This document shows, piece after piece, positions 28,697 through 36,324 of a stretch of DNA of 64,000 nt; the stretch's first letter is position 1, and each line of letters starts with the position of its first letter. Origin of the DNA: Marinomonas sp. CT5 (GTDB lineage: Bacteria; Pseudomonadota; Gammaproteobacteria; Pseudomonadales; Marinomonadaceae); contig NZ_CP025572.1 in NCBI RefSeq assembly GCF_018336975.1, positions 3,473,908 to 3,537,907 on the forward strand. The letters run 5' to 3'. The notes beneath the pieces are model-generated. The model made no database searches and was not told the DNA's origin. It worked only from the letters and a program-made list of their open reading frames with translations. The position numbers and the translations under genes were made by a program.

Positions 28697-30394
28697 TTAA
28701 CGTAAATTTATAATCGTTTGAGTGACCGTATTTTCGGTTTCTAATGTTTTACTATTTGCTTGATAATTCCGCTGAGCCTCAATCAGAGCAACCAATTCAG
28801 CGGTTAGATCAACATTTGATTCTTCTAATGCACCACCTTGAATTCGTCCCAAGGTACCACTATTTGGACGACCAATATCAGCTGGTCCAGAACCTTTACT
28901 AGCTAGCCAGCCAGTGTGACCATTAGGAATAAGACCGTCGGTACTATCAAAGTTTGCCAACGCTATCTGGCCAAGTGTTGCCGTTTGTTGATTAGAATAG
29001 GTTGCCACCAACAAACCATCCTCATCAAAAGAAACCCCCTGAAGCTCGCCAGCAGCAAAACCGTCTTGATCAAAAGTATCGGTATTTTCTAAAGCGAATT
29101 GAGTCGATCCAAATAAGTCTAAAGGTGTAACCTTACCTCGATTGGATGGATCAATCCCCGTTATTTCTAAATTGATTGGCTGAGGGACATCATAAGGAGG
29201 TAAACCGCGATATGTTCCACGCAAGTTACCAGCAGCATCAAAACCTACTGATGTATTTTCTTTCAAAAAGCGAGTTTCATTTCCGGTCAATGGGTCTGTG
29301 TAAGTTTCTTTGCCATCCAAAGTAACACGCAACTCATAATCATTATTTTCACCCTGCTTAATGAAGTAATAACCTAAAGTATGCGCACCACCCACAGAGT
29401 CATATACTGTTCGAGTATTACCATAGTTGTAAGAATCAACATTTAAAGGGTCAAATTCATCACGAGCAACAGAGCTGTTATCACGAACTTCAGTAGGAGC
29501 AAGCGTTGAAGTAATAGCCACTCCGCCTAGCGTACCATTGATAGTTATGGGGGCTTGCGTCATTGCAGCAATATCTGCGGCACCAGGTTTTGCAGCACCA
29601 AGATAAAGAAGCTGATTCGGCTGCTCAAGAATACCGTCACCGTTATAATCCACACCACCCTCAGACGTATTATAAGTGGCGTAGGTTTCCCCCATAAACG
29701 GGACACCAGTATCATCGGTTAAATTACCATCCACCGTAACATGAACTTGATAGGTATTTGGCAATTCACTCTTCGAATAATAATAAGTCACAACGTGAGT
29801 TCGACCATTCGCATCAACAGCACCTTGTGTTTGAGTATAATTGTAGGAATCGGGGTTGGTTGGATCAAAGTCAGCCTTAATGTAAGCAGGAACATCTTTA
29901 TTGTCTGAGTTCAAATTCACCTTCAATTCCATGGACGTTGTTGCCTCTGGTGCAATTCGATCCGTCGGAATTTTTAAATCTTCTAAATTCCCGCCTACAA
30001 CATTATCTACCGCATTAAACCCCTGAACATGGCTTCCTGTATTTGTTACCAAAAAGCCACTCTCATCCAGCTTAAAATTCCCTGCTCTTGTGTAGGTCTG
30101 AGAAACTCCAGCGTCCAACACAAAAAATCCTGATCCATCAACCGCCAAATCAAGATTGTTATCAGTATAAGATAAGTTCCCTGGTGCAAACTCTTGCGAC
30201 ACTTTACTAACACTCACACCAGAACCAATGCTGTTGCCACTTCCGGCACCTAACACACTAGTGTTATAAAGGTCATCAAATTCAATGCGAGACTTTTTAA
30301 AGCCTGTCGTGTCGGCGTTGGCAATATTATTACCGGTAACACTTAAATAATCGGCAGACGCTTTAATGCCAGATAGTGCAGTATTGAATCCCAT
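28697..30394 (-). CDS. flgE: Flagellar hook protein FlgE with duplicated middle domain
   Basis: Hook subunit, 565 aa from the ATG at 30394 (GGAGA 5 bp upstream; a TTG 12 bp further up also opens the frame). N-terminal MGFNTALSGIKASADYLSV and NIANADTTGFKKSR, and C-terminal EESNVDLTAELVALIEAQR and YQANSKTLET, are diagnostic. It is far longer than enteric FlgE (402). The reason is visible: a FlgE D2-type segment occurs twice, at about 176-222 (FDPTNPDSYNYTQTQ, HVVTYYYSK) and 314-361 (FDPLNVDSYNYGNTR, HTLGYYFIK). Extra exposed domains are expected on the hook surface. Co-transcribed with flgBCD. Confidence 0.95.
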   Translation of the reverse strand: MGFNTALSGIKASADYLSVTGNNIANADTTGFKKSRIEFDDLYNTSVLGAGSGNSIGSGVSVSKVSQEFAPGNLSYTDNNLDLAVDGSGFFVLDAGVSQTYTRAGNFKLDESGFLVTNTGSHVQGFNAVDNVVGGNLEDLKIPTDRIAPEATTSMELKVNLNSDNKDVPAYIKADFDPTNPDSYNYTQTQGAVDANGRTHVVTYYYSKSELPNTYQVHVTVDGNLTDDTGVPFMGETYATYNTSEGGVDYNGDGILEQPNQLLYLGAAKPGAADIAAMTQAPITINGTLGGVAITSTLAPTEVRDNSSVARDEFDPLNVDSYNYGNTRTVYDSVGGAHTLGYYFIKQGENNDYELRVTLDGKETYTDPLTGNETRFLKENTSVGFDAAGNLRGTYRGLPPYDVPQPINLEITGIDPSNRGKVTPLDLFGSTQFALENTDTFDQDGFAAGELQGVSFDEDGLLVATYSNQQTATLGQIALANFDSTDGLIPNGHTGWLASKGSGPADIGRPNSGTLGRIQGGALEESNVDLTAELVALIEAQRNYQANSKTLETENTVTQTIINLR

Positions 30395-30406
30395 AATATT
30401 CTCCAA

Positions 30407-31111
30407 TCACCCTAATATTTCTAATTCATTCGTGAGTTTGATTTTGCCGTGGTTTTCTACATTCAACACAGTGCCATTTTCACCATTGATGGTGACACCT
30501 TGAATCCGCGCTGGCAGCTGAATACTTGCTGTCGAAACCTCACCTTTTTCATCCGTTGATGAGGCGGCAAAACGATATTCCCCAGACGGCAATATATTTC
30601 CGTCATCATCCAACTTATCCCATTTATACTCGCCGGAATCTAAAGGCACAGTACGAACAAGACGATTATCTGCATCAAATATTTTTAACGACGCCGACTG
30701 TGAATTTTCAGGTATAACAGCTCTAACTTGTACACCCTCTACATTGTCAGTCACATTAGTCTTATTACCATCTAATAAAATAGACTTACCAACCAGAGTA
30801 GAAGCACTAAGTGCTTGGTTAGACGTCAATGACGTTGCCATATTTTCCAGTTGATCAGAAATACTGGTCAATCGCTCTAACGAACTAAACTGTGACATTT
30901 GAGCCACCATGTCATTCGTATCTTGAGGAGCTGTTGGATCTTGCCCTTTAAGCTGCTCAATATAGAGCTTCAAAAAGACATTCTGGTCTGCTAAAGCGGC
31001 CTCATCTTTTGCAACTTCAGGTTTTTCAATTCCAGCTTTCGACTTTGCAGCATCCGTTCCATACTGGGAAATTAATCCACTTAAGCCTTTCGTATCAGAT
31101 ATATTTGCCAT
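30407..31111 (-). CDS. flgD: Flagellar hook cap / assembly scaffold FlgD
   Basis: Hook-cap protein needed for FlgE polymerisation, 234 aa. The N-terminal LNVFLKLYIEQLKGQDPTAP-like motif reads QNVFLKLYIEQLKGQDPTAP, followed by QDTNDMVAQMSQFSSLER. The C-terminal part has the FlgD Tudor/FNIII-like region with LPSGEYRFAASSTDEKGEV. Starts 10 bp after flgC and is followed by flgE 12 bp downstream. Confidence 0.95.
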   Translation of the reverse strand: MANISDTKGLSGLISQYGTDAAKSKAGIEKPEVAKDEAALADQNVFLKLYIEQLKGQDPTAPQDTNDMVAQMSQFSSLERLTSISDQLENMATSLTSNQALSASTLVGKSILLDGNKTNVTDNVEGVQVRAVIPENSQSASLKIFDADNRLVRTVPLDSGEYKWDKLDDDGNILPSGEYRFAASSTDEKGEVSTASIQLPARIQGVTINGENGTVLNVENHGKIKLTNELEILG

Positions 31112-31121
31112 CTGTCAGCTC

Positions 31122-31571
31122 CTATGACTGCCCAAGCGTGAGCATTTTCTGCATCATACTTTTTGCTGAGTTCATAATTTCTACATTCGTCTGAAAAGAT
31201 CGAGAAGCTGACATCATATCGGCCATCTCTTCAATTGGGTTTACGTTTGGATAAAACACATAACCATCTTCATTTGCCATAGGATGATCCGGCTCATATC
31301 TTGGTTGCAATGGAGCATCAGACTCCACAATGCCATCCACTTTCACACCAATACCAGCACCACTATTATCGATGGTTGCATTCCCCCAACCATATTGACG
31401 CATGCTGTCATTCATCATTTTTGAAAACACAGGCTTGCGCGCACGATAAGTTTGATCCGCTGAACTAGCCGCACTGTCAACATTCGCCATATTACTCGCG
31501 ACCGTATTTAAACGTACGGTTTGGGCGCTCATTGCAGATCCTGATATAGTGAAAATATTACTCAATGACAT
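31122..31571 (-). CDS. flgC: Flagellar proximal rod protein FlgC
   Basis: Rod subunit, 149 aa. N-terminal ISGSAMSAQTVRLNTVASNM and ANVDSAASSADQTYRARKPV; C-terminal PNVNPIEEMADMMSASRSFQ and NVEIMNSAKSMM. Starts 5 bp after the flgB stop. Confidence 0.95.
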   Translation of the reverse strand: MSLSNIFTISGSAMSAQTVRLNTVASNMANVDSAASSADQTYRARKPVFSKMMNDSMRQYGWGNATIDNSGAGIGVKVDGIVESDAPLQPRYEPDHPMANEDGYVFYPNVNPIEEMADMMSASRSFQTNVEIMNSAKSMMQKMLTLGQS

Positions 31572-31576
31572 CGTTA

Positions 31577-31969
31577 TTAATTCCCAGCAAGCGCTTTTTT
31601 CATACCGTTAATTTTTCGGTCCAAAAACATAAAACTCGTATCAAACTGAAGAGAGTTCTGAGCAAATTCAGCTTGTTCTCTTTGCATATCTACCGTGTTT
31701 CCATCCAATGATGGTTGACTAGCATTTCGATATAGCAACCCATCTGGTTCACCAGCAAAACCTTCTGCGTGAATGTGACGAGGATTCGTTTCAGCTAGTT
31801 GCAATCGGCTTTGCTCTTTATTCAAATAGGAATCAAATGAAATATCTCTCGCCTTAAAATTTGGTGTATCAGCGTTAGCAATATTGTTTGCAAGGACAGC
31901 CGCTCTAGCACTTCTAAACTCTAACGTTTTATCATGTCCTGCAAATGCACTTGCGAAAGATATAGCCAT
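31577..31969 (-). CDS. flgB: Flagellar proximal rod protein FlgB
   Basis: Rod subunit, 130 aa. ARAAVLANNIANADTPNFKA is the classic FlgB N-terminal motif, with NTVDMQREQAEFAQNSLQFD in the C-terminal half. First gene of flgBCDE; a sigma54-type promoter lies 41-56 bp upstream at 32010-32025. Confidence 0.95.
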   Translation of the reverse strand: MAISFASAFAGHDKTLEFRSARAAVLANNIANADTPNFKARDISFDSYLNKEQSRLQLAETNPRHIHAEGFAGEPDGLLYRNASQPSLDGNTVDMQREQAEFAQNSLQFDTSFMFLDRKINGMKKALAGN

Positions 31970-32009
31970 TTAATCCTCAATAAAAAACAATCTACCTTGG
32001 AAAAGATAA

Positions 32010-32025
32010 AGCAATTATGATGCCA
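32010..32025 (-). promoter_or_regulatory. Sigma54 promoter of flgBCDE
   Basis: On the minus strand TGGCATCATAATTGCT: GG, 10 bp, GC, with TTGCT at -12. A close match to TGGCACG-N4-TTGCT, 41 bp before flgB. Confidence 0.8.
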
Positions 32026-32120
32026 AAATAAAAAAACCATAAAAATCATAAAGTTAAGAAAATAAAAACAATAAACGGCAAAAAGCGGCAATAAAAAAGA
32101 TAGTATAAAGACAACAAAAA

Positions 32121-32147
32121 AGCCCGCCTAACAGAGTTAGACGAGCT
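32121..32147 (-). terminator. Terminator of cheV-cheR
   Basis: On the minus strand AGCTCGTCTAAC and GTTAGGCGGGCT pair (two G-U pairs) around a 3-base loop and run into TTTTTT. It is 34 bp past the cheR stop. Confidence 0.85.
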
Positions 32148-32180
32148 CTAGGAATGAACTAAAGAGTATTGGATTACAAG

Positions 32181-33017
32181 TTACAAAGCTTTTGCTTTAT
32201 AGACTATTCCCGGGTGACATTGAACAATTTCAAAATAATCAGACAATCCACTCAAAGCCTCTGAACCACCTAAAAACAAGTAGCCCCCAGGCTTCAATGA
32301 AGCATGCATTCTTTTGAGAATGTCTAACTTTAGATCCACAGTAAAATAAATCAGTACATTTCTGCAAAAAATAACATCGAACTTGCCTAACATTGAAAAA
32401 GAGTCGATTAAGTTCAAATATTTAAACTCAACACGAGAACTCAAGTTTGGCTTAATCTTCCAAGTCTGATCATTTACTTTATCAAAGTAGCGACGCTGTA
32501 AGTCCGCTCCAAGTCCACGAGCGATGGCTAAACTATCGTACTCTCCCTGCTTGGCATGCTGGAGAATATTTGTACAAATATCCGTCGCTATTATCTTCTC
32601 ACCCGCTTTTAAAACACCAGGACGAGAAGACTTAAACTCCTCAATAACCATACTAATAGAATAAGGCTCTTGACCTGTAGAAGAAGCTGCAGACCAAATC
32701 CTTAACGGTGAAACCTTCATCTCTGGTAAAACTTTATCTCTTAAAATTGTAAAGGGATGAGAATCTCTAAACCAAAGCGTTTCATTCGTTGTCATTGCAT
32801 TAATGACTTCTTCTTTTAACTTAGAACCACCTAACCGCTCTAATGCGTCTACCAATTGCTCAATTTTAGAGAACCCCTCTCTCTCTAAAATTTTACCAAG
32901 GCGACTCGCAACCAAATATTGCTTATTGTCACTTAATGAGATTCCACAAACCTTCTGTAGATAATCTCGAAACCTAACATAGCCATTAGGTGTAATTGCA
33001 TTTGTACTACTGAGCAT
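32181..33017 (-). CDS. cheR: Chemotaxis protein methyltransferase CheR
   Basis: Methylates glutamates of chemoreceptors with S-adenosylmethionine. 278 aa. The N-terminal CheR-N helical domain (about 10-70) is followed by the catalytic Rossmann domain with NETLWFRDSHPF, SAASSTGQEPYS (SAM loop), ATDICTNIL (acidic residue for ribose), and FCRNVLIYF. C-terminal LKPGGYLFLGGSEALSGL is typical. No C-terminal pentapeptide-binding tail beyond the usual. It follows cheV by 57 bp, in the common cheV-cheR pair beside the flagellar rod genes. Confidence 0.95.
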   Translation of the reverse strand: MLSSTNAITPNGYVRFRDYLQKVCGISLSDNKQYLVASRLGKILEREGFSKIEQLVDALERLGGSKLKEEVINAMTTNETLWFRDSHPFTILRDKVLPEMKVSPLRIWSAASSTGQEPYSISMVIEEFKSSRPGVLKAGEKIIATDICTNILQHAKQGEYDSLAIARGLGADLQRRYFDKVNDQTWKIKPNLSSRVEFKYLNLIDSFSMLGKFDVIFCRNVLIYFTVDLKLDILKRMHASLKPGGYLFLGGSEALSGLSDYFEIVQCHPGIVYKAKAL

Positions 33018-33074
33018 TAAAACTCCATAAGTGACAGGTTCAACTATTAAAAATACAGGTATTAGAAAACAAAA

Positions 33075-34004
33075 TTATTCAGATTGTACCTGTACTGTTT
33101 CAATTGCCAATCTAGCCAATTCATCCGGCTGAAATTTAGCCAAAAATCCATCAGCTCCTACTTTTTTAACCATTGCTTCGTTAAACACACCGCTAAGTGA
33201 AGTATGGAGTAATATAAACAAGTCCTGTAAACGGCTATCGTTACGGATTGCGGTTGTTAAGGTATAGCCATCCATTTCTGGCATTTCAATATCCGAAATC
33301 ACCATAGAAAACTCTGTCGTTACATCCTTACCCTCAGCAACCATGTTTTGAAGATAAGTTAGTGCTTCACGACCATCACATAACACAGTAGTAGCAAAGC
33401 CAACCTGTTCCATACAACGTTTAATCTGTTTACGTGCTACAGAAGAATCATCCACAATTAATATGTGATGCTTTTGAGCATTTTCAGTTACACCAGAATT
33501 GACAATACCATCTGAAATATCTTGACGCATAGGAGCCACTTCAGAAAGAATTTGCTCAACATCAATAATTTCAACCATCTCTTTCTCAACCTGACAAACT
33601 GCAGTTAAGTAGTTGTCATTCGATAACCCTTTTGGCGGTGGCTGAATATCACTCCAATTCATATTAACAATACGTTCAACACCACGAACCAGAAAGCCCT
33701 GAATTCTGCGGTTATATTCCGTAATAATGACAAAGCACTGACTGATATTTTCGATTGGACTTGCACCAGTTGCCAACCCTAAGTCTAAGATGGGAATGGT
33801 ACCACCACGAATATGGGCAACACCTCTTACCACAGGAGAACTATGAGGCATAGTTGTTAGCTTAGGACACTGAAGCACTTCTTTTACTTTAAAGACGTTA
33901 ATGCCGTATATTTGCTTACCATTTAAGCGAAATAACAACAATTCTAGTCGATTTTCCCCTACGAGCTGTGTACGTTGGTTAACAGTATCCAGAACTCCAG
34001 CCAT
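33075..34004 (-). CDS. cheV: Chemotaxis coupling protein CheV
   Basis: CheW-like adaptor with a C-terminal receiver domain, 309 aa. The ATG at 34004 follows GGAGG; a TTG 12 bp upstream opens the same frame but is not preferred. CheW domain (about 15-165): LELLLFRLNGKQIYGINVFK, VKEVLQCP, VRGVAHIRGGTIPILDLG. Receiver domain (about 183-305): HILIVDDSSVARKQIK, phospho-acceptor Asp in ISDIEMPEMDG, then LLHTSLSG and the Lys in FLAKFQPDE. It lies 139 bp from the divergent flgA; a 6-bp inverted repeat in that gap could regulate it. Confidence 0.95.
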   Translation of the reverse strand: MAGVLDTVNQRTQLVGENRLELLLFRLNGKQIYGINVFKVKEVLQCPKLTTMPHSSPVVRGVAHIRGGTIPILDLGLATGASPIENISQCFVIITEYNRRIQGFLVRGVERIVNMNWSDIQPPPKGLSNDNYLTAVCQVEKEMVEIIDVEQILSEVAPMRQDISDGIVNSGVTENAQKHHILIVDDSSVARKQIKRCMEQVGFATTVLCDGREALTYLQNMVAEGKDVTTEFSMVISDIEMPEMDGYTLTTAIRNDSRLQDLFILLHTSLSGVFNEAMVKKVGADGFLAKFQPDELARLAIETVQVQSE

Positions 34005-34034
34005 AAACGCCTCCAAAATGTGTAAACATTATAC

Positions 34035-34049
34035 TGAGGTATAACCTCA
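34035..34049. promoter_or_regulatory. Inverted repeat between cheV and flgA
   Basis: TGAGGT-ATA-ACCTCA is a perfect 6-bp palindrome. On the minus strand a TATAAT (34028-34033) sits beside it, so it could be an operator for cheV. No good -35 with standard spacing is obvious. Confidence 0.4.
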
Positions 34050-34143
34050 AATTGTTAAAATGTATCATCCAATGATAAAGTGATTTTAATTTTTTTACTA
34101 ACTATCTTATTTATCACGTAATAATAAACAAAGAGAACAAATC

Positions 34144-34836
34144 ATGCGAATTACAAGGCTAAGCATAGCCTTCTTTTGTTTCCAAGCAGGCTTATTATTT
34201 GCCACCCCAGTTGAAGAACAAATCCATCGCTACATCAACCAAGTAGAAATACCTCGGTTGTCAGATATTTACCCTAATGCCACCATTAACATTTCCCTAA
34301 ATAATAGTGCAGCTCTCAATTACCTACCTGATTGCGATAACAAATCAATACAAATCAGCAATCAAAGACCTGAAGCAACAAAACGAACTAATTACGAAAT
34401 CAGTTGCGAGTCGCCAATTTGGAAATCTTATGTTCCTGTCACTCAGACCATTATGCTTCCCGCTATTAAAGCCATCACTCCTATCAACAGAGGACAAATC
34501 ATCAGCAAATCAAACACAGATGTTGGCGAAGTGGATATATCCAGTTTAAGAGGACATATTTTCACCGAGAAGAACCCACCCTACGGCCTTGTTGCATCAC
34601 GGAATTTACGCATAAACACCTTTATTACAGACGCTTTAACGACTCCTCCAACACTTGTCAAAAAAGGCGACTCCGTACTAATAACAGCAAGAAGCGGTAC
34701 AATTATAGTTAAAATGAATGGCATCGCCCTAGAAAACGGCGTAAAAAATCAACAGATTCGAGTTAAAAACGCCAGTTCTGGACGAATTATATACGCCAAA
34801 GTTGTAACTGACAGTGAGGTTCTTGTAAACTATTGA
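34144..34836 (+). CDS. flgA: P-ring assembly chaperone FlgA
   Basis: Periplasmic chaperone for FlgI polymerisation, 230 aa. A signal peptide is present (about 1-20, LLFA followed by TPVEEQ). The C-terminal SAF domain is clear: PAIKAITPINRGQIISKSNT, VASRNLRINTFITDALTTPP, VKKGDSVLITARSG, and RVKNASSGRIIYAKVV. Transcribed away from cheV; flgMN follow after 113 bp but have their own promoter. Confidence 0.94.
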   Translation: MRITRLSIAFFCFQAGLLFATPVEEQIHRYINQVEIPRLSDIYPNATINISLNNSAALNYLPDCDNKSIQISNQRPEATKRTNYEISCESPIWKSYVPVTQTIMLPAIKAITPINRGQIISKSNTDVGEVDISSLRGHIFTEKNPPYGLVASRNLRINTFITDALTTPPTLVKKGDSVLITARSGTIIVKMNGIALENGVKNQQIRVKNASSGRIIYAKVVTDSEVLVNY

Positions 34837-34885
34837 TCAAATAGTGATAGGCGACTTATAAATTCTCTTTTTGTGTTTTTTGTAC

Positions 34886-34912
34886 TAAAGTATTTATAAA
34901 CTCAGCCGACAA
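34886..34912 (+). promoter_or_regulatory. Sigma28 promoter of flgMN
   Basis: TAAA, 15 bp, GCCGACAA: only one mismatch to the FliA consensus. It ends 37 bp before the flgM start. Transcription of the anti-sigma28 gene from a sigma28 promoter gives negative feedback. Confidence 0.85.
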
Positions 34913-34949
34913 CATAGACAGGCAAATCATAATCAGGGCGGAAAACCCA

Positions 34950-35264
34950 ATGGCAATACATTTTTCAGGTCTATCAAATCAAAGCACCATCAACAAAAGT
35001 GAGCGATCGCAAAAAGATGATGTTGCTAACAATACAACAGCAAAAAATAACGCTGTTCAAAGCGGTGGAACCCTTGCGGAAGATACTGTGAAGTTAAGTG
35101 GAGCGGCACAAACACTACAAACTCAGCAATCTAAAATTAATAGTTTGCCTGATGTAGATATGGATAAGGTAGAGAAAATCAAAAGTGCCATTGCAGCTGG
35201 CGAGTACAAAATCGATACTCAAAAACTTGCAAATAACATGGCCTCTATGGATTCGCTATTCTAG
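34950..35264 (+). CDS. flgM: Anti-sigma28 factor FlgM
   Basis: Small anti-sigma factor that holds FliA until the hook is complete and FlgM is exported. 104 aa. The N-terminal half is a Ser/Asn/Thr-rich disordered segment; the C-terminal half has the FlgM core: EDTVKLSGAAQTLQTQQSKI, DMDKVEKIKSAIAAGEYKID, QKLANNM. GGGCGGAAAA lies upstream of the ATG. flgN follows after 37 bp. Confidence 0.94.
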   Translation: MAIHFSGLSNQSTINKSERSQKDDVANNTTAKNNAVQSGGTLAEDTVKLSGAAQTLQTQQSKINSLPDVDMDKVEKIKSAIAAGEYKIDTQKLANNMASMDSLF

Positions 35265-35301
35265 GCTGTACTAAATATACAGCCTTAAAGCGATCTGCCT
35301 T

Positions 35302-35781
35302 ATGATTCCTATTGCCCCTATATTTGTCAGAAGCAAAGAGATTTTACAAAAACTCTCATTGCTTCTTGATGAAGAAAGACTAGCTTATGGCGAAATAGAT
35401 AGTGAGGCAATAATCGAGCTATCCAACCAAAAACAAACCCTCCTCGACGAAATGAATCTTCTTAATGAGAAAAGAGTCAACATTCTCATTAAATTTGACA
35501 TTGTCGATAGGAAAAACCCTACTGAAGAAGAATTTAAAGATTGGCTTAGTCAACAAGATAGCTCAATGGATGACATTAGGCTTTTAATGAAAGACTGTGA
35601 AGCCCTACTTCAGAACTGTAAAATTAAAAACAATACAAATGCACGCATCTTAAACACCCTGCAAAAACGCAATAAGCATCTTTATGAGCTTCTTCAAGGC
35701 CATAACAATAAAAATAAGGTTTATACTTCTAGAGGCTCTACTCGCCCAGTCAGTAGTAAACACACCCTCGGCCGCGCTTAA
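35302..35781 (+). CDS. flgN: Flagellar chaperone FlgN
   Basis: Export chaperone for FlgK and FlgL, 159 aa, all-helical. LSLLLDEERLAYGEIDSEAI, IIELSNQKQTLLDEMNLLNE and the C-terminal RILNTLQKRNKHLYELLQGH show the FlgN coiled-coil pattern. The last 20 residues are basic and Ser/Thr-rich. Directly downstream of flgM, as usual. Confidence 0.88.
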   Translation: MIPIAPIFVRSKEILQKLSLLLDEERLAYGEIDSEAIIELSNQKQTLLDEMNLLNEKRVNILIKFDIVDRKNPTEEEFKDWLSQQDSSMDDIRLLMKDCEALLQNCKIKNNTNARILNTLQKRNKHLYELLQGHNNKNKVYTSRGSTRPVSSKHTLGRA

Positions 35782-35862
35782 AAAGTCATAAAAATCAATG
35801 CGATACTAAGATTTCATTTGTATTTTCTCCTTAATTAAGGTATAAATCCCACTCAATAATAC

Positions 35863-35938
35863 GTCCTCATAGGTAAACAGGATATACCGGCCGCCTCCTA
35901 AGCAGCTATTCCAGGTTCGAGTCCTGGTGGGGACACCA
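35863..35938 (+). tRNA. tRNA-Arg(CCT)
   Basis: 76 nt including an encoded CCA. Acceptor GTCCTCA/TGGGGAC (7 bp, one G-T); D stem GGTA/TACC; anticodon loop CTCCTAA with CCT anticodon (reads AGG); T stem CCAGG/CCTGG with TTCGAGT. The anticodon stem GCCGC/GCAGC has one C-A mismatch at 29-41. tRNA-Arg(CCT) genes are frequent integration sites, but no integrase is visible here. Confidence 0.92.
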
Positions 35939-36191
35939 TTTCAAAAAACCATAAAAAAAGAACTCAAAAGCTAATACTGTTCACTTAAGGCTTTTATCTA
36001 TTCAGCAGCTACTTCTTAATATTGATCAACTCCACCCATTTTCAAATCATTTAACTGAGTCCGCATTAACTCTTTCTTCAAAACCAATATCAGGCTACGA
36101 CGCCTACCTGAAGATCAAGTTCTTTAGTGAATGTCAGAGGTAGTTCTTTTTTGGGGTGAAACGGTCAAAGATTGTTTCTAAGTGAAAGAAA
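35939..36191. other. Intergenic stretch with no recognised gene
   Basis: Between the tRNA and the efflux-pump terminator. Only very short open frames (under 30 codons) are seen on either strand. No clear promoter, att repeat of the tRNA 3' end or IS end was found by eye. Confidence 0.5.
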
Positions 36192-36218
36192 GCGAGGCCT
36201 AATAGGACTAGGCCTCGC
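36192..36218 (-). terminator. Terminator of the RND efflux operon
   Basis: GCGAGGCCT and AGGCCTCGC form a perfect 9-bp stem with a 9-base loop; on the minus strand it is followed by TTTCTTT. It lies about 105 bp past the pump gene stop. Confidence 0.75.
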
Positions 36219-36324
36219 GTGGTGAAGAAGACAAAGACAAGATATCCACTATATCATCATGCAGCTCCCTCTTAAGTGAGCAGCATAACTTACTTGGCTC
36301 CTTTTTTATCAACTAAATGACAAA

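Noticed and set aside
36020..36190. Transposase remnant between the tRNA and the efflux pump
   Set aside because: Short minus-strand peptides look transposase-like at first glance, but the frames are under 30 codons and no IS ends or motifs could be supported.
35939..36191. Integrated element at the tRNA-Arg gene
   Set aside because: No integrase gene and no repeat of the tRNA 3' end was found in the window.
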